DNA from: WHSW01 sp963821025
GTDB taxonomy: Bacteria; Actinomycetota; Thermoleophilia; Solirubrobacterales; 70-9
DNA length: 64,000 bases
Direction of reading: 5' to 3'
Assembly (NCBI GenBank): GCA_963821025.1
Contig: CAWGCG010000004.1
Location: forward strand, 62,001 to 126,000
Shown here: positions 52,625-60,114 of the stretch, one piece after another
How positions within the stretch are numbered: position 1 is the first letter of the stretch
Layout of the letters: every line of letters begins with the position of its first letter
Made by a program: the position numbers and the translations under genes
The notes under the pieces: generated by a model
Databases searched by the model: none
Told to the model about the DNA's origin: nothing
The model's input: only the letters and a program-made list of their open reading frames with translations

Positions 52625-54072
52625 TCCTCGGCCGCCTCGACCAGCGGCGCCGAGACCTCGCCCGGACGCGCACCGAGGCCGCGATCGGCGCGCGAGAGAC
52701 TCTGAAAGGAGGCGTACTTGTCGAGGAAGGCGAGCTGGACGGTGTCGATCGGGCCGTTGCGGTTCTTGCGCACGATCAGCTCGGCGATCCCCTCGAGCTT
52801 CGCCCGCTCCTCCTCCTCGACCCCCTCGGTGTCGAAGTTCTTGTAGTAGTCCTCGCGATAGATGAAGGCGACCAGGTCGGCGTCCTGCTCGAGGTTGCCC
52901 GACTCGCGCAGGTCGGAGAGGATCGGCCGCTTGTCGCGCCCGGTGCGCTGCTCGGGGGCGCGGGAGAGCTGCGAGAGCGCGACCACGGGGACCTTGAGCT
53001 CGCGGGCGAGGATCTTCAGGCCCCGGCTCATCTGACCGACCTGCTCGACGCGGTTCGCGCGAGTGTCCTCGGCTCGCATCAACTGGATGTAATCCAAGAC
53101 GATCAGCGCCAGGCCGCCGTTCCCGTTGGAGGTCTCGCTGGCGTGCAGCCGCCGCGCCTTCGCCCGCAGGTCGAGCAGGCCGAGGTCGGAGGACTCGTCG
53201 ATCCAGAGCGGCGCCTGCTCGAGCTCGTTGCAGACCTTCAGCACCTTCGCCCATTCGCGCTCGGCGACCTGCCCCTTGCGCAGCTTGTCGGAGGGGATCC
53301 GCGCCCGCTTGGCGATCAGCCGCTGGGCCAACTCCGAGTCCGACATCTCGAGCGAGAAGAAGGCGACCGGGCGGCCCTCCTTGACCGCGACGTGCTCGGC
53401 GATATTGGCGACGAAGCCGGACTTGCCCATCCCCGGGCGGGCGGCGACGATGATCAGGTTGCCGGGCTGAAAGCCGCCGGTGATCGCATCGAGGTCGACG
53501 AAGCCCGAGGGGGTGCCGGTGACCTCGGCCTTGCCGCTCGCGAGATCCTCGAGCCGGTCGACCTCGCGCGAGAGGATGTCCTTGAGCACGTGGAAGTCCT
53601 CGGCCTGCTCCTCGTGGGCGACGTTGAAGAGCAGTCGCTCGGCGCGCTCGGCGAGCTCGCGCGGCTCCCCCTCGCGCTCGTGGACCGACGTCTGGATCGT
53701 CTGCGAGGCGGTCAGCAGCCGGCGCAGGAGCGAGTTCTGCTGGACGATCCGCGCGTAATGACGGGCATTGCCGGGGACCGGAACGGTGGAGGCGAGATTG
53801 GAGACGTGGTCGCGCCCGCCCGCCTCCTCCAGCTCTCCCTGCTGGGAGAGCAGCTCCGAGACAGTGAGCGCGTCGATCGGCTCGCTGCGCTCATAGAGGA
53901 GCTTGATCGCGCGAAAGATGATCCGGTGGCGCTCGCGGTAGAAGTCCTCGTCGGCGAGGCGCACGTCGAGGATCACCGGGTTCATCGCCGCCTCGGAGAC
54001 CATCAGGGCGCCCAGCACGGACTCCTCGGCCTCGAGGTTCTGGGGAGGGACGTTTGCCTGCGCGAGCGCCAT
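52621..54072 (-). CDS. dnaB: Replicative DNA helicase
   Basis: Hexameric replication-fork helicase, 483 residues from the ATG at 54072 (VPPQNLEAEESVLGALM follows). N-terminal DnaB_N domain to about 115, linker, then RecA-like domain: Walker A AARPGMGKSG, SLEMSDSELAQRLIA, Walker B LIVLDYIQLM, LKILARELKVPVVALSQLSR and arginine finger in KRPILSDLRESGNLEQDADLV. No intein interrupts it. The C-terminus extends about 20 residues past the fold with an acidic end. Transcribed with the loader downstream. Confidence 0.97.
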   Translation of the reverse strand: MALAQANVPPQNLEAEESVLGALMVSEAAMNPVILDVRLADEDFYRERHRIIFRAIKLLYERSEPIDALTVSELLSQQGELEEAGGRDHVSNLASTVPVPGNARHYARIVQQNSLLRRLLTASQTIQTSVHEREGEPRELAERAERLLFNVAHEEQAEDFHVLKDILSREVDRLEDLASGKAEVTGTPSGFVDLDAITGGFQPGNLIIVAARPGMGKSGFVANIAEHVAVKEGRPVAFFSLEMSDSELAQRLIAKRARIPSDKLRKGQVAEREWAKVLKVCNELEQAPLWIDESSDLGLLDLRAKARRLHASETSNGNGGLALIVLDYIQLMRAEDTRANRVEQVGQMSRGLKILARELKVPVVALSQLSRAPEQRTGRDKRPILSDLRESGNLEQDADLVAFIYREDYYKNFDTEGVEEEERAKLEGIAELIVRKNRNGPIDTVQLAFLDKYASFQSLSRADRGLGARPGEVSAPLVEAAEE

Positions 54073-54229
54073 CTGTCTTCTATTAGAGGCGCAGCCGCGG
54101 CGGAATCGCCCCGCGGCGGCCTCGGCTTCGAGAAAACCACAGGCCGCCGGCGCGCGCATCAGTCGTTCCCGCTATCTGCGGCGGAACCCGCCGGAGGCGG
54201 CCTTGGACTCGGGCATAGACTGCCGCGCG

Positions 54230-54603
54230 ATGGACATGCAGCCGGCCAGCCCACCGTCCGCGAAGCTCCGCGCCGGCCTTGCCGTGGCCGTCGCCGTGCT
54301 CGCCGCCTCGCGATCGTGCCGGCGGCGTCGTCGGCACAGTCGTGCGCGCCGGTCGTCAACCCCTACGACGGGACTCGATACGAGGGTGTGGACCTGAGCC
54401 ACATTCGCGCCAAGGGCATCGCATGTCCGAAGGCTCGCCGGGTTGCGACTCGTGCTCACATGAAGGGGCTCGCGCTTGCGCCTTCGCCCGACGGGTTCCT
54501 CGAGTTTCGATCGAGCGGCTGGACGGTCGTCGGCGACCTGCGGCCTTCGAGCGACAAGTACCTCGCCGCGCGCAACGGCAAGCGGGTTCGCTGGCGCTTT
54601 TAG
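54230..54603 (+). pseudogene. Small secreted protein, signal peptide broken by a -1 frameshift
   Basis: From the ATG at 54230 the frame encodes MQPASPPSAKLRAGLAVAVAVLAA, the start of a signal peptide, then becomes arginine-rich. The next frame continues the export signal (LAIVPAASSAQS) and a compact ~85-residue domain: CAPVVNPYDGTRYEGVDLSHIRAKGIACPKARRVATRAHMKG, ending LRPSSDKYLAARNGKRVRWRF. One extra C after 54307 (GCCT to GCCCT) joins them into a normal signal peptide with an Ala-x-Ala-like site. The mature part has two Cys and no known family. Either a sequence error or a recent inactivation. Confidence 0.75.
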
Positions 54604-54654
54604 GGCGCGAAGTCACTCGGCCGCTGTGCGGAGGTCGCGTATCGTCAGCCCCCC

Positions 54655-55266
54655 GTGGAGGCGTTCGAGATCGAGACCCCGCATGGGCCCGCCCGGGTCC
54701 ACCTTGCGCCCGGGCCAAAGCCGGCGGGCACCCTGGTGATCGGCCACGGCGCCGGCGGTGGAGTCGAATCGGTCGACATCGTCACCACGGCCGGGGCCGC
54801 GCGCGAGGCGGGGTTCACGGTCGCCCGAGTCGAGCAGCCCTACCGGGTCGCGGGGCGGCGCTCGCCGGCGCCCGCCAAGCAACTGGACGCGGCGTGGGAA
54901 GCGGTGATCGCGAAGCTGCGCGAGCGCGAGGTGATCGCCGGTGCTCTGGTTGCCGGAGGTCGCTCGCTCGGCGCCAGGGTCGCCTGCCGGACCGCAGGTG
55001 CGGTCGGGGCCGGCGCCGTCCTCTGCCTCGCCTTCCCCGTGCACCCGCCGGGCAAGGCCGATGACCCGTCGAAGAGCCGCCAGGGCGAGCTCGACGCCGT
55101 CGGAGTGCCGACGCTGGTCGTCCAAGGCGAGAGCGATCCATTCGGAATGCCCACCGGTGGCGGCAACCGGCGGGTGGTCACGGTCGCCGGCAACCACGGC
55201 CTCAAGGCCGACCAGGAGGCGATCGCCGCGGCCGTCGGCGACTGGCTTGAGGCCCTCCCCACCTAG
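54655..55266 (+). CDS. Alpha/beta-hydrolase (KANL3/Tex30-like)
   Basis: A 203-residue hydrolase fold starting at a GTG: HLAPGPKPAGTLVIGHGAGGG (oxyanion loop), nucleophile in VAGGRSLGARVA (G-x-S-x-G as GRSLG), CLAFPVHPPGKAD, VQGESDPFG (acid) and a histidine in AGNHGLKADQ. Matches the small DUF-type hydrolases annotated as alpha/beta-hydrolase or dienelactone hydrolase-like. Substrate unknown. It overlaps the convergent rhomboid-like gene by 65 nt. Confidence 0.87.
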   Translation: MEAFEIETPHGPARVHLAPGPKPAGTLVIGHGAGGGVESVDIVTTAGAAREAGFTVARVEQPYRVAGRRSPAPAKQLDAAWEAVIAKLREREVIAGALVAGGRSLGARVACRTAGAVGAGAVLCLAFPVHPPGKADDPSKSRQGELDAVGVPTLVVQGESDPFGMPTGGGNRRVVTVAGNHGLKADQEAIAAAVGDWLEALPT

Positions 55267-55747
55267 GGGCCGACCGCGCCGGCACGATCACCGCCCCGAG
55301 CCCGGCGCCGAGCAGCAGGGGCGGCCCGTGCATGTCGGCGAGCGCGGTCAGCGCCACGCCGCCGAGCAGCGCCAGCCCGGCCGCAACCCGCGGCGGCAGC
55401 GGGGCCTCGGAGCTCGGCCGCAGCGCCCATGCGCAGAGCGCACCCAGCAGGCCCGCTCCCGCCACCGAGGATCCCGCGTCGGGCGGCGCCCAGAGGTAGC
55501 CGAAGGCCTGTCCGACGATCCCGCAGGCGACGTAGAGCTCGAGCCAGCGAAGCCTGCCGTAGACGCGCTCGACTGCGGTCCCGATCAACAGGTTCAGCCC
55601 GAGGACCGTGAGCGCGGTCGGCCAGGGGTCGAACTGGACCAGCAGCGGTGTCGCCAGGCGCCAGATCTGACCGGAATCGAGCGCACCCTGGTCGCGCCAG
55701 AGGTCGAGCCGCAGCTCGGGCGCCGCGACGGCGATCAGCGACAGCAC
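55202..55747 (-). CDS. Rhomboid-like membrane protein, N-terminus uncertain
   Basis: Six-helix rhomboid-like fold: IWRLATPLLVQFD, LNLLIGTAVERVYGRLRWLELYVACGIVGQAFGYLW, then GSSVAGAGLLGALCAWAL, where the second Ser would be the nucleophile in a degenerate GxSG, and ADMHGPPLLLGAGLG, a candidate His. The GTG at 55747 is the only canonical start, yet an in-frame hydrophobic segment (FPVVTVTVVGLTA) just upstream looks like the beginning of the first helix. Either a non-standard start or a frame error upstream. Catalytic competence is doubtful. Confidence 0.65.
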   Translation of the reverse strand: MLSLIAVAAPELRLDLWRDQGALDSGQIWRLATPLLVQFDPWPTALTVLGLNLLIGTAVERVYGRLRWLELYVACGIVGQAFGYLWAPPDAGSSVAGAGLLGALCAWALRPSSEAPLPPRVAAGLALLGGVALTALADMHGPPLLLGAGLGAVIVPARSAPRWGGPQASRRRPRRSPPGRP

Positions 55748-55860
55748 CGCGGTCAGACCGACGACGGTGACGGTGACGACCGGGAACGTGTGGCTGCGCT
55801 GGAGCGCGGCCCAGGTCGAGGCGGTACCGGGCCCAGCCCGCGGCGCTGGTGAGCCGGCTG

Positions 55861-56313
55861 CTACTTCGCTTCGGCGACGATCGTCTTGACCTTCGCCGTG
55901 GCGCCGCCGGAGAGCTCGATCTCGACCATGTAGGTGCCGATCTCGCGGATCGGCTCGGGCAGCTGGATCTTCTTGCGGTCGATCTTCAGCCCGCGCGCCT
56001 CCGAGATCGCCTCGGCGATCTCGGCGTTGGTGACCGAGCCGTAGAGCTTGCCGTCCTCGCCGGCGCGGTGCTGGATCGTGAGCACGGTCTTGGAGAGCAG
56101 GGCAGCGGTCTCGCCGGCGCGGGCAGCTGCCTGCTCGGCGGCGCGCTCCGCGGCTTCGCGGCGACGCCGCGCCTCCTCGAGCGAGCGGTCGGTCGCGGGC
56201 TGGGCGAGCTTGCGGGGGACCAGGTAATTGCGCAGGTAGCCGGGGGAGACATCGACGGCCTCCCCGGCGGCGCCCAGGTCCTCGACATCTGCGAGCAGGA
56301 TCGCCTGCGCCAC
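55861..56313 (-). CDS. rplI: 50S ribosomal protein L9
   Basis: Binds 23S rRNA and helps maintain frame during translation. 150 residues from a GTG at 56313, 4 nt after the rpsR stop. N-terminal signature ILLADVEDLGAAGEAVDVSPGYLRNYLVPRKLA, a central helix rich in Ala/Arg/Glu (about 45-75), and the C-terminal domain TIQHRAGEDGKLYGSVTNAEIAEAI. Last gene of the rpsF-ssb-rpsR-rplI operon. Confidence 0.97.
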   Translation of the reverse strand: MAQAILLADVEDLGAAGEAVDVSPGYLRNYLVPRKLAQPATDRSLEEARRRREAAERAAEQAAARAGETAALLSKTVLTIQHRAGEDGKLYGSVTNAEIAEAISEARGLKIDRKKIQLPEPIREIGTYMVEIELSGGATAKVKTIVAEAK

Positions 56314-56317
56314 GTTC

Positions 56318-56590
56318 TCAGCGCTCGCCGACGTAGGGCAGCAGGGCCAGCTCACGGGCGCGGCGGATCGCCAGCCCGAGCTGCTGCTGGTGGCGGCGCG
56401 AGAGCCCGGTGACCCGGCGGGAGCGCACCTTGCCGCGGTCGGAGATGAACCGGCGCAGGGTCGCGAGGTCCTTGTAGTCGATGTTCTCGACGTTGATCCT
56501 GGTGTACTTGCGCGGCCGGTAGCGGTCGCTGAAACGACCGCGGCGCCGGCCGCCCGCAGGCTGGGGCTGGGCGCGCTGCTTGCGCGCCAT
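56318..56590 (-). CDS. rpsR: 30S ribosomal protein S18
   Basis: A 90-residue S18. The conserved core INVENIDYKDLATLRRFISDRGKVRSRRVTGLSRRHQQQLGLAIRRARELALLPY is complete. The N-terminus lacks the Cys residues found in zinc-binding S18 forms (it reads MARKQRAQPQPAGGRRRGRFSDRYRPRK), so it is the C-minus type. Partner of S6 on the 30S platform. Confidence 0.97.
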   Translation of the reverse strand: MARKQRAQPQPAGGRRRGRFSDRYRPRKYTRINVENIDYKDLATLRRFISDRGKVRSRRVTGLSRRHQQQLGLAIRRARELALLPYVGER

Positions 56591-56639
56591 CAGCGGCCAC
56601 CGTCCGTGATCTCGAAGAGCTCGGTCATCTCGTGCAAAC

Positions 56640-56658
56640 GCGCCGCTGGAGGCGGCGC
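56640..56658. promoter_or_regulatory. GC-rich hairpin in the ssb-rpsR spacer
   Basis: Perfect 7-bp inverted repeat GCGCCGC / GCGGCGC with a 5-nt loop, 50 nt upstream of the rpsR start in an otherwise gene-free 275-bp spacer. No T-run follows in either direction, so it is not a classical terminator. It could be an mRNA processing or attenuation element, or chance in GC-rich DNA. Confidence 0.4.
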
Positions 56659-56865
56659 GGATCGCGGATTGTAGCTAGTGGACCGAGCTCCGCGGCGCCC
56701 CGACAACGATGCCGCCCCGCCTGCCCGCCGGCCCACCGCCCCGCCGGCCCGCAGCCGCCGTGCCAGTCCGCCGGGGCGAGTTTCTATCGCCTGGCGATCA
56801 TTTCTCGCCCCGCGCGGGGCGGCGCCGTCGCCCGGCCGCAGCCTGGCGCCCCGCGCCCCCGGGGT

Positions 56866-57330
56866 TCAGAATGGGATGTCGTCGTCTGAGGCGCCAACCG
56901 CCGCCGGCTGCGAGCTGTCGAAGTCCGAGGTGTCGGCGGGGACGTCGGACTGGGCCTGAAAGCGGTTGCCGCCGGAGCTGTCGTTGCCGTCGCGGCTGCC
57001 GAGGAACTGGACGGAGTTGGCGATGATCGAGACCGCTTGGCGCTTGCCCGAACCGTCCTTGGCCTCCCACTCGCGCCAGTCGAGCCGGCCCTCGACCGCG
57101 ACCGGGCGGCCCTTGGAGAGATAGGTCGAGCAGTTCTCGCCCTGAGCACCGAACACGGTGACGTCGAAGTAATTGGGCTTGTCGACCCAGTTGCCGCTGG
57201 CGTCCTTGCGGCGCGAGTTGACCGCGACGCGCATGTCGCAGACCGACATGCCGCTGCCGGTGCTGCGGAGCTCGGGGTCACGGGTGAGGTTGCCGGTGAT
57301 GACGACGACGTTGACGTTGCTAGCTGCCAC
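56866..57330 (-). CDS. ssb: Single-stranded DNA-binding protein
   Basis: A 154-residue SSB: OB fold VVVITGNLTRDPELRSTGSG, FDVTVFGAQGENCSTYLSKGRPVAVEGRLDWREWEAKDGSGKRQAVSIIANSVQFLG. A short linker then leads to the acidic protein-interaction tip SDDDIPF. Encoded between rpsF (102 nt) and rpsR (275 nt), in the usual S6 operon position. Confidence 0.97.
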   Translation of the reverse strand: MAASNVNVVVITGNLTRDPELRSTGSGMSVCDMRVAVNSRRKDASGNWVDKPNYFDVTVFGAQGENCSTYLSKGRPVAVEGRLDWREWEAKDGSGKRQAVSIIANSVQFLGSRDGNDSSGGNRFQAQSDVPADTSDFDSSQPAAVGASDDDIPF

Positions 57331-57432
57331 TGAAATCAGCCTTCCTGGAAGATCGTTTGTTCGCCTTCGAGTCTAAGGCGAGCGTCGGCGCGTTCTCTCC
57401 CCCGCGCGCCGGCGAACGCGCAAGCTGCGGCT

Positions 57433-58038
57433 TTAGCCGGCGGGTTGCTCTGACTCCGGTGCGGCGGGCGCCGGAGGGCTCTCGGCGGGCGGCGGCGCGG
57501 GCGCTGAAGGGGTCTCGGCGGGCGGTGCGGTGGGCGCTGAAGGGGTCTCGGCGGGCGGTGCGGCGGGCGCCTCGGGCTCGCCGGCGGGAACGGACGCCGC
57601 AGCGGGGGGCGGCGCTGGCGGACGCTCCGAGCCACGATCGTCGTGGTCGTCGCGGCCGCGGCCGCCGCGACGGTCGCGGCCGCCGGGGCCGCGGCCGGGA
57701 GCCGAGCTCGCCAGCGGCGCCGGTGGCGGCGGCTCGATCACCGGCGACTCGGGATCGACCTTGAAGATGCGAAAGCGCATCACCCCGTCGGTGATCCGCA
57801 GATTGTGATTGAGGTCGTCGAGCAGCGGACTCTCGGTCTCAAAGCGGAAGTACCGGTAGTCGGCCTCGGTCCGCCGCAGGATCTCGAAGGCGAGCTTGCG
57901 CAGCCCCCAGACCTTCTCGGACTTGAGGCTGCCGCTGGACTCGATTCGCCCACGGGCCTCCGCCGCGATCTGATCGCGGCGCTCGTCCGGGGCCTCCGGG
58001 TCGAGCATCAGGACGAGTTCGTATTCACTGGCTGCCAA
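57433..58038 (-). CDS. rpsF: 30S ribosomal protein S6 with long Pro/Ala C-terminal extension
   Basis: The S6 fold occupies residues 1-100 (YELVLMLDPEAPDERRDQIAAEARGRIESSG; KVWGLRKLAFEILRRTEADYRYFRFET; LNHNLRITDGVMRFRIFKVD). After it comes about 100 extra residues: an Arg/Gly/Asp-rich stretch (GRGPGGRDRRGGRGRDDHDDRG) and then Pro/Ala/Glu repeats (APPAETPSAPTAPPAETPSAP). Typical S6 is 95-135 residues. The extension is disordered-looking and encoded partly by perfect DNA repeats. First gene of the S6 operon. Confidence 0.95.
   Translation of the reverse strand: MAASEYELVLMLDPEAPDERRDQIAAEARGRIESSGSLKSEKVWGLRKLAFEILRRTEADYRYFRFETESPLLDDLNHNLRITDGVMRFRIFKVDPESPVIEPPPPAPLASSAPGRGPGGRDRRGGRGRDDHDDRGSERPPAPPPAAASVPAGEPEAPAAPPAETPSAPTAPPAETPSAPAPPPAESPPAPAAPESEQPAG
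57499..57564 (-). repeat. Two 33-bp direct repeats in the rpsF tail
   Basis: Two adjacent 33-bp units (57499-57531 and 57532-57564) differ at one position and encode 11-residue repeats of the APPAETPSAPT type. Degenerate copies flank them. The in-frame length allows copy-number change without frameshift. Confidence 0.85.
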
Positions 58039-58116
58039 AGCGGCCGGTGACTATAGCGGGGGAGGGTCCGCTCAGCGCGGGGGCGCGGGCTTGCTCGACG
58101 GGCTTGTAGGCGGCTG

Positions 58117-58602
58117 ATGAGGGGCGCCCGGATCCGCTGGAGCATCGTCGGCCGAGTGGCCCTCGCGCTCGGCGCCCTGGGCCTGGCGATTGCCATCGGC
58201 GGCACGCTGCTCGAGCCCGATGATCCCCATCCGCTGCCCCCGGACGTCGGCCTCGCGACCGGGGCCACCGGCGAGTTCGCGTACGCACCGGCGAAGCCGA
58301 CGCAGCGTTCGTCCGAGCGCGACCCGCACGAGGCCGGCGGGCACCCACGCGAGCGCCCGGCACCGGAGCCCGAGCGTCGGTCGCCCACGCACGAACCGCG
58401 GCCCGAGCCGCGTTTCACCGAACCGCCGCCGCCCGCCCAACCCCGGCCCACCGTGCCTGCCGCGCCGGCACCACCGGCTGCACCCGCTGCGCCTGCGCCG
58501 GCGCCGCCGCCGCCGCCCTCACCGCCACCAACACGGGCTCCGGAACCGGCTCCGTCGGTGCCCGACCCGACCGAGGTCGAGTTCGGCTTCGAATACCAGT
58601 GA
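58117..58602 (+). CDS. Membrane-anchored proline-rich hypothetical protein
   Basis: A 161-residue product: short basic N-terminus, one hydrophobic helix (VALALGALGLAIAIGGTLL) and a long Pro/Ala/Glu-rich exterior (PAPEPERRSPTHEPRPEPRF; PAAPAPPAAPAAPAPAPPPPP) ending in VEFGFEYQ. The antisense frames are arginine-rich shadows. It looks like a wall-spanning stalk. Divergent from rpsF across 78 nt. No family recognised. Confidence 0.6.
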   Translation: MRGARIRWSIVGRVALALGALGLAIAIGGTLLEPDDPHPLPPDVGLATGATGEFAYAPAKPTQRSSERDPHEAGGHPRERPAPEPERRSPTHEPRPEPRFTEPPPPAQPRPTVPAAPAPPAAPAAPAPAPPPPPSPPPTRAPEPAPSVPDPTEVEFGFEYQ

Positions 58603-58614
58603 GGGTCGGCGCAG

Positions 58615-60072
58615 CTAGGAGCCTTCGCGCTTGGCGCGGATGTCGTCGAGCTGCTCGCTGATCCAGACTCCGGGATCGCGGGCTCGGACGATCTCGCGCA
58701 GGCGATCGGCGCGCAGGCGACGCTCCTCGGGATCCATGGTCAGCGCCCTTTGGATCGTGTCGGCCTGCTCTTGGATGTCGAACGGGTTGACGGTCAGGGT
58801 GCAGTCGCCGAGCTCCTCGTGCGAGCCGGTGTTCTCGGACAACATGACCACGCCGTCTCGGGTGTTGACCGCGGGCGCCTCCTTGGCGACCAGGTTCATG
58901 CCGTCGAAGATCGAGTTGACCATCAGCAGGTCGAAGTGCTTGTAGCGGGCGACGGCCTCGGGGAAGTTCTCGTAGATACGCAGGTCGATCGGCATCCAAT
59001 CGGTGGTCCCGTGGCGATGGTTGACGACCGCCACCAGCGCCTCGATCCGCTCCAGGTATTCCTGGTATTCGGGAACGTCTTGGCGCGAGGGCTGCAGGTG
59101 GGCGATGAACGTGACCCGCTCGCGAAACTCGGGATGCTGCTGGAGGAAGGTGTCGAAGGCGGTGAAGCCGCGCAGCACGTTCTTGGAGAGGTCGGCGCGG
59201 TCGACCCTGATCACGAGGTGGTCGCGGCGGCGGCGCAGGAGCTCTGACTCATAGGCGGCGACCTCGTCCGAGCCCGCGGCCCGGTCGAGGCGCCCGGCGT
59301 CGATCCCGAGCGGATAGGCCCGAACCCAGGTCTCGCGGCCGGAGTGCAGGACCGCTCCACGCTCGTAGTCGACGTCGACCTCCATCAGCTCGTGGCAGCA
59401 GTGGAGGAAGTTGCGGCAATAGGCGCTCGTATGGAAGCCGATGATGTCGTTGGCGAGCAGCCCCCGGTAGATCTCCTCGCGCCAGGCGACCGGGAGGATC
59501 CGCCAGCTGTCGGGCTGTGACCAGGGGATGTGGACGAAGTGCTGGAGCATGACGTCGGGGCGGGCCGCGCGAATCAGCCCCGGCGCCGTGTACAGGTGGT
59601 AGTCGTGAAACATCACCAGGGGGTCGGGGTCCTCGGCGATCCGCGCGAGCACGGTCTCGGCGATGTCGGCGTTGACGACCTTGTAGCCCTGCTCCCAGGC
59701 GTCGGCCTCCTCGCGGCGGATGTCGGGAGCGTTGGAGAGATCCCAGAGGTAGTGCTGGATGAACCACAGGATCGGGTTGGCGATCACGTTGTAGAAGCGG
59801 TCGTAGGCGTCGGCGTCGCTTTCGACCAGGCAGACGTCGTAGGAGACCTCGTCGAGCTCGACCTCTACCGGGTCATCGCCGGCCTCGCGGGCGACCTCGA
59901 CGTCCTCGGCGGTCATCGCCGAGGCGACCCAGAGCGCCCCGCGGTGGGCGACCAGCCCGGTGAGCGCGGTGACCAGGCCGCCGCCGCCGCGCTGGACCAC
60001 CCGCTCGCCCTCGACGAGCTCGAACTGCGCCGGCCCGCGGTTGGAGACGATCACCAGGCGCTGGTCGCTCAT
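58615..60072 (-). CDS. otsA: Trehalose-6-phosphate synthase
   Basis: GT20 glycosyltransferase transferring glucose from a nucleotide sugar to glucose-6-phosphate. 485 residues: IVSNRGPAQFELV, GGGGLVTALTGLV (phosphate-binding loop), WFIQHYLWDL, VMFHDYHLYTAPGLIR, HFVHIPWSQPDSWRILP, DRADLSKNVLRGFTAFDTFL and LMVNSIFDGMNLVAKEAPAVN, ending in a nucleotide-binding helix region. No OtsB phosphatase domain or gene lies nearby. Downstream of the TreT-like gene with a 42-nt gap. Confidence 0.93.
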   Translation of the reverse strand: MSDQRLVIVSNRGPAQFELVEGERVVQRGGGGLVTALTGLVAHRGALWVASAMTAEDVEVAREAGDDPVEVELDEVSYDVCLVESDADAYDRFYNVIANPILWFIQHYLWDLSNAPDIRREEADAWEQGYKVVNADIAETVLARIAEDPDPLVMFHDYHLYTAPGLIRAARPDVMLQHFVHIPWSQPDSWRILPVAWREEIYRGLLANDIIGFHTSAYCRNFLHCCHELMEVDVDYERGAVLHSGRETWVRAYPLGIDAGRLDRAAGSDEVAAYESELLRRRRDHLVIRVDRADLSKNVLRGFTAFDTFLQQHPEFRERVTFIAHLQPSRQDVPEYQEYLERIEALVAVVNHRHGTTDWMPIDLRIYENFPEAVARYKHFDLLMVNSIFDGMNLVAKEAPAVNTRDGVVMLSENTGSHEELGDCTLTVNPFDIQEQADTIQRALTMDPEERRLRADRLREIVRARDPGVWISEQLDDIRAKREGS

Positions 60073-60114
60073 GGACCAGCTTCTACCCGATCGGCGACCG
60101 GAGAGCGTCGACGT

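Noticed and set aside
56632..56889. Small open frames in the ssb-rpsR spacer
   Set aside because: Arg/Pro/Ala-rich in every frame, with no ribosome binding site and no family similarity.
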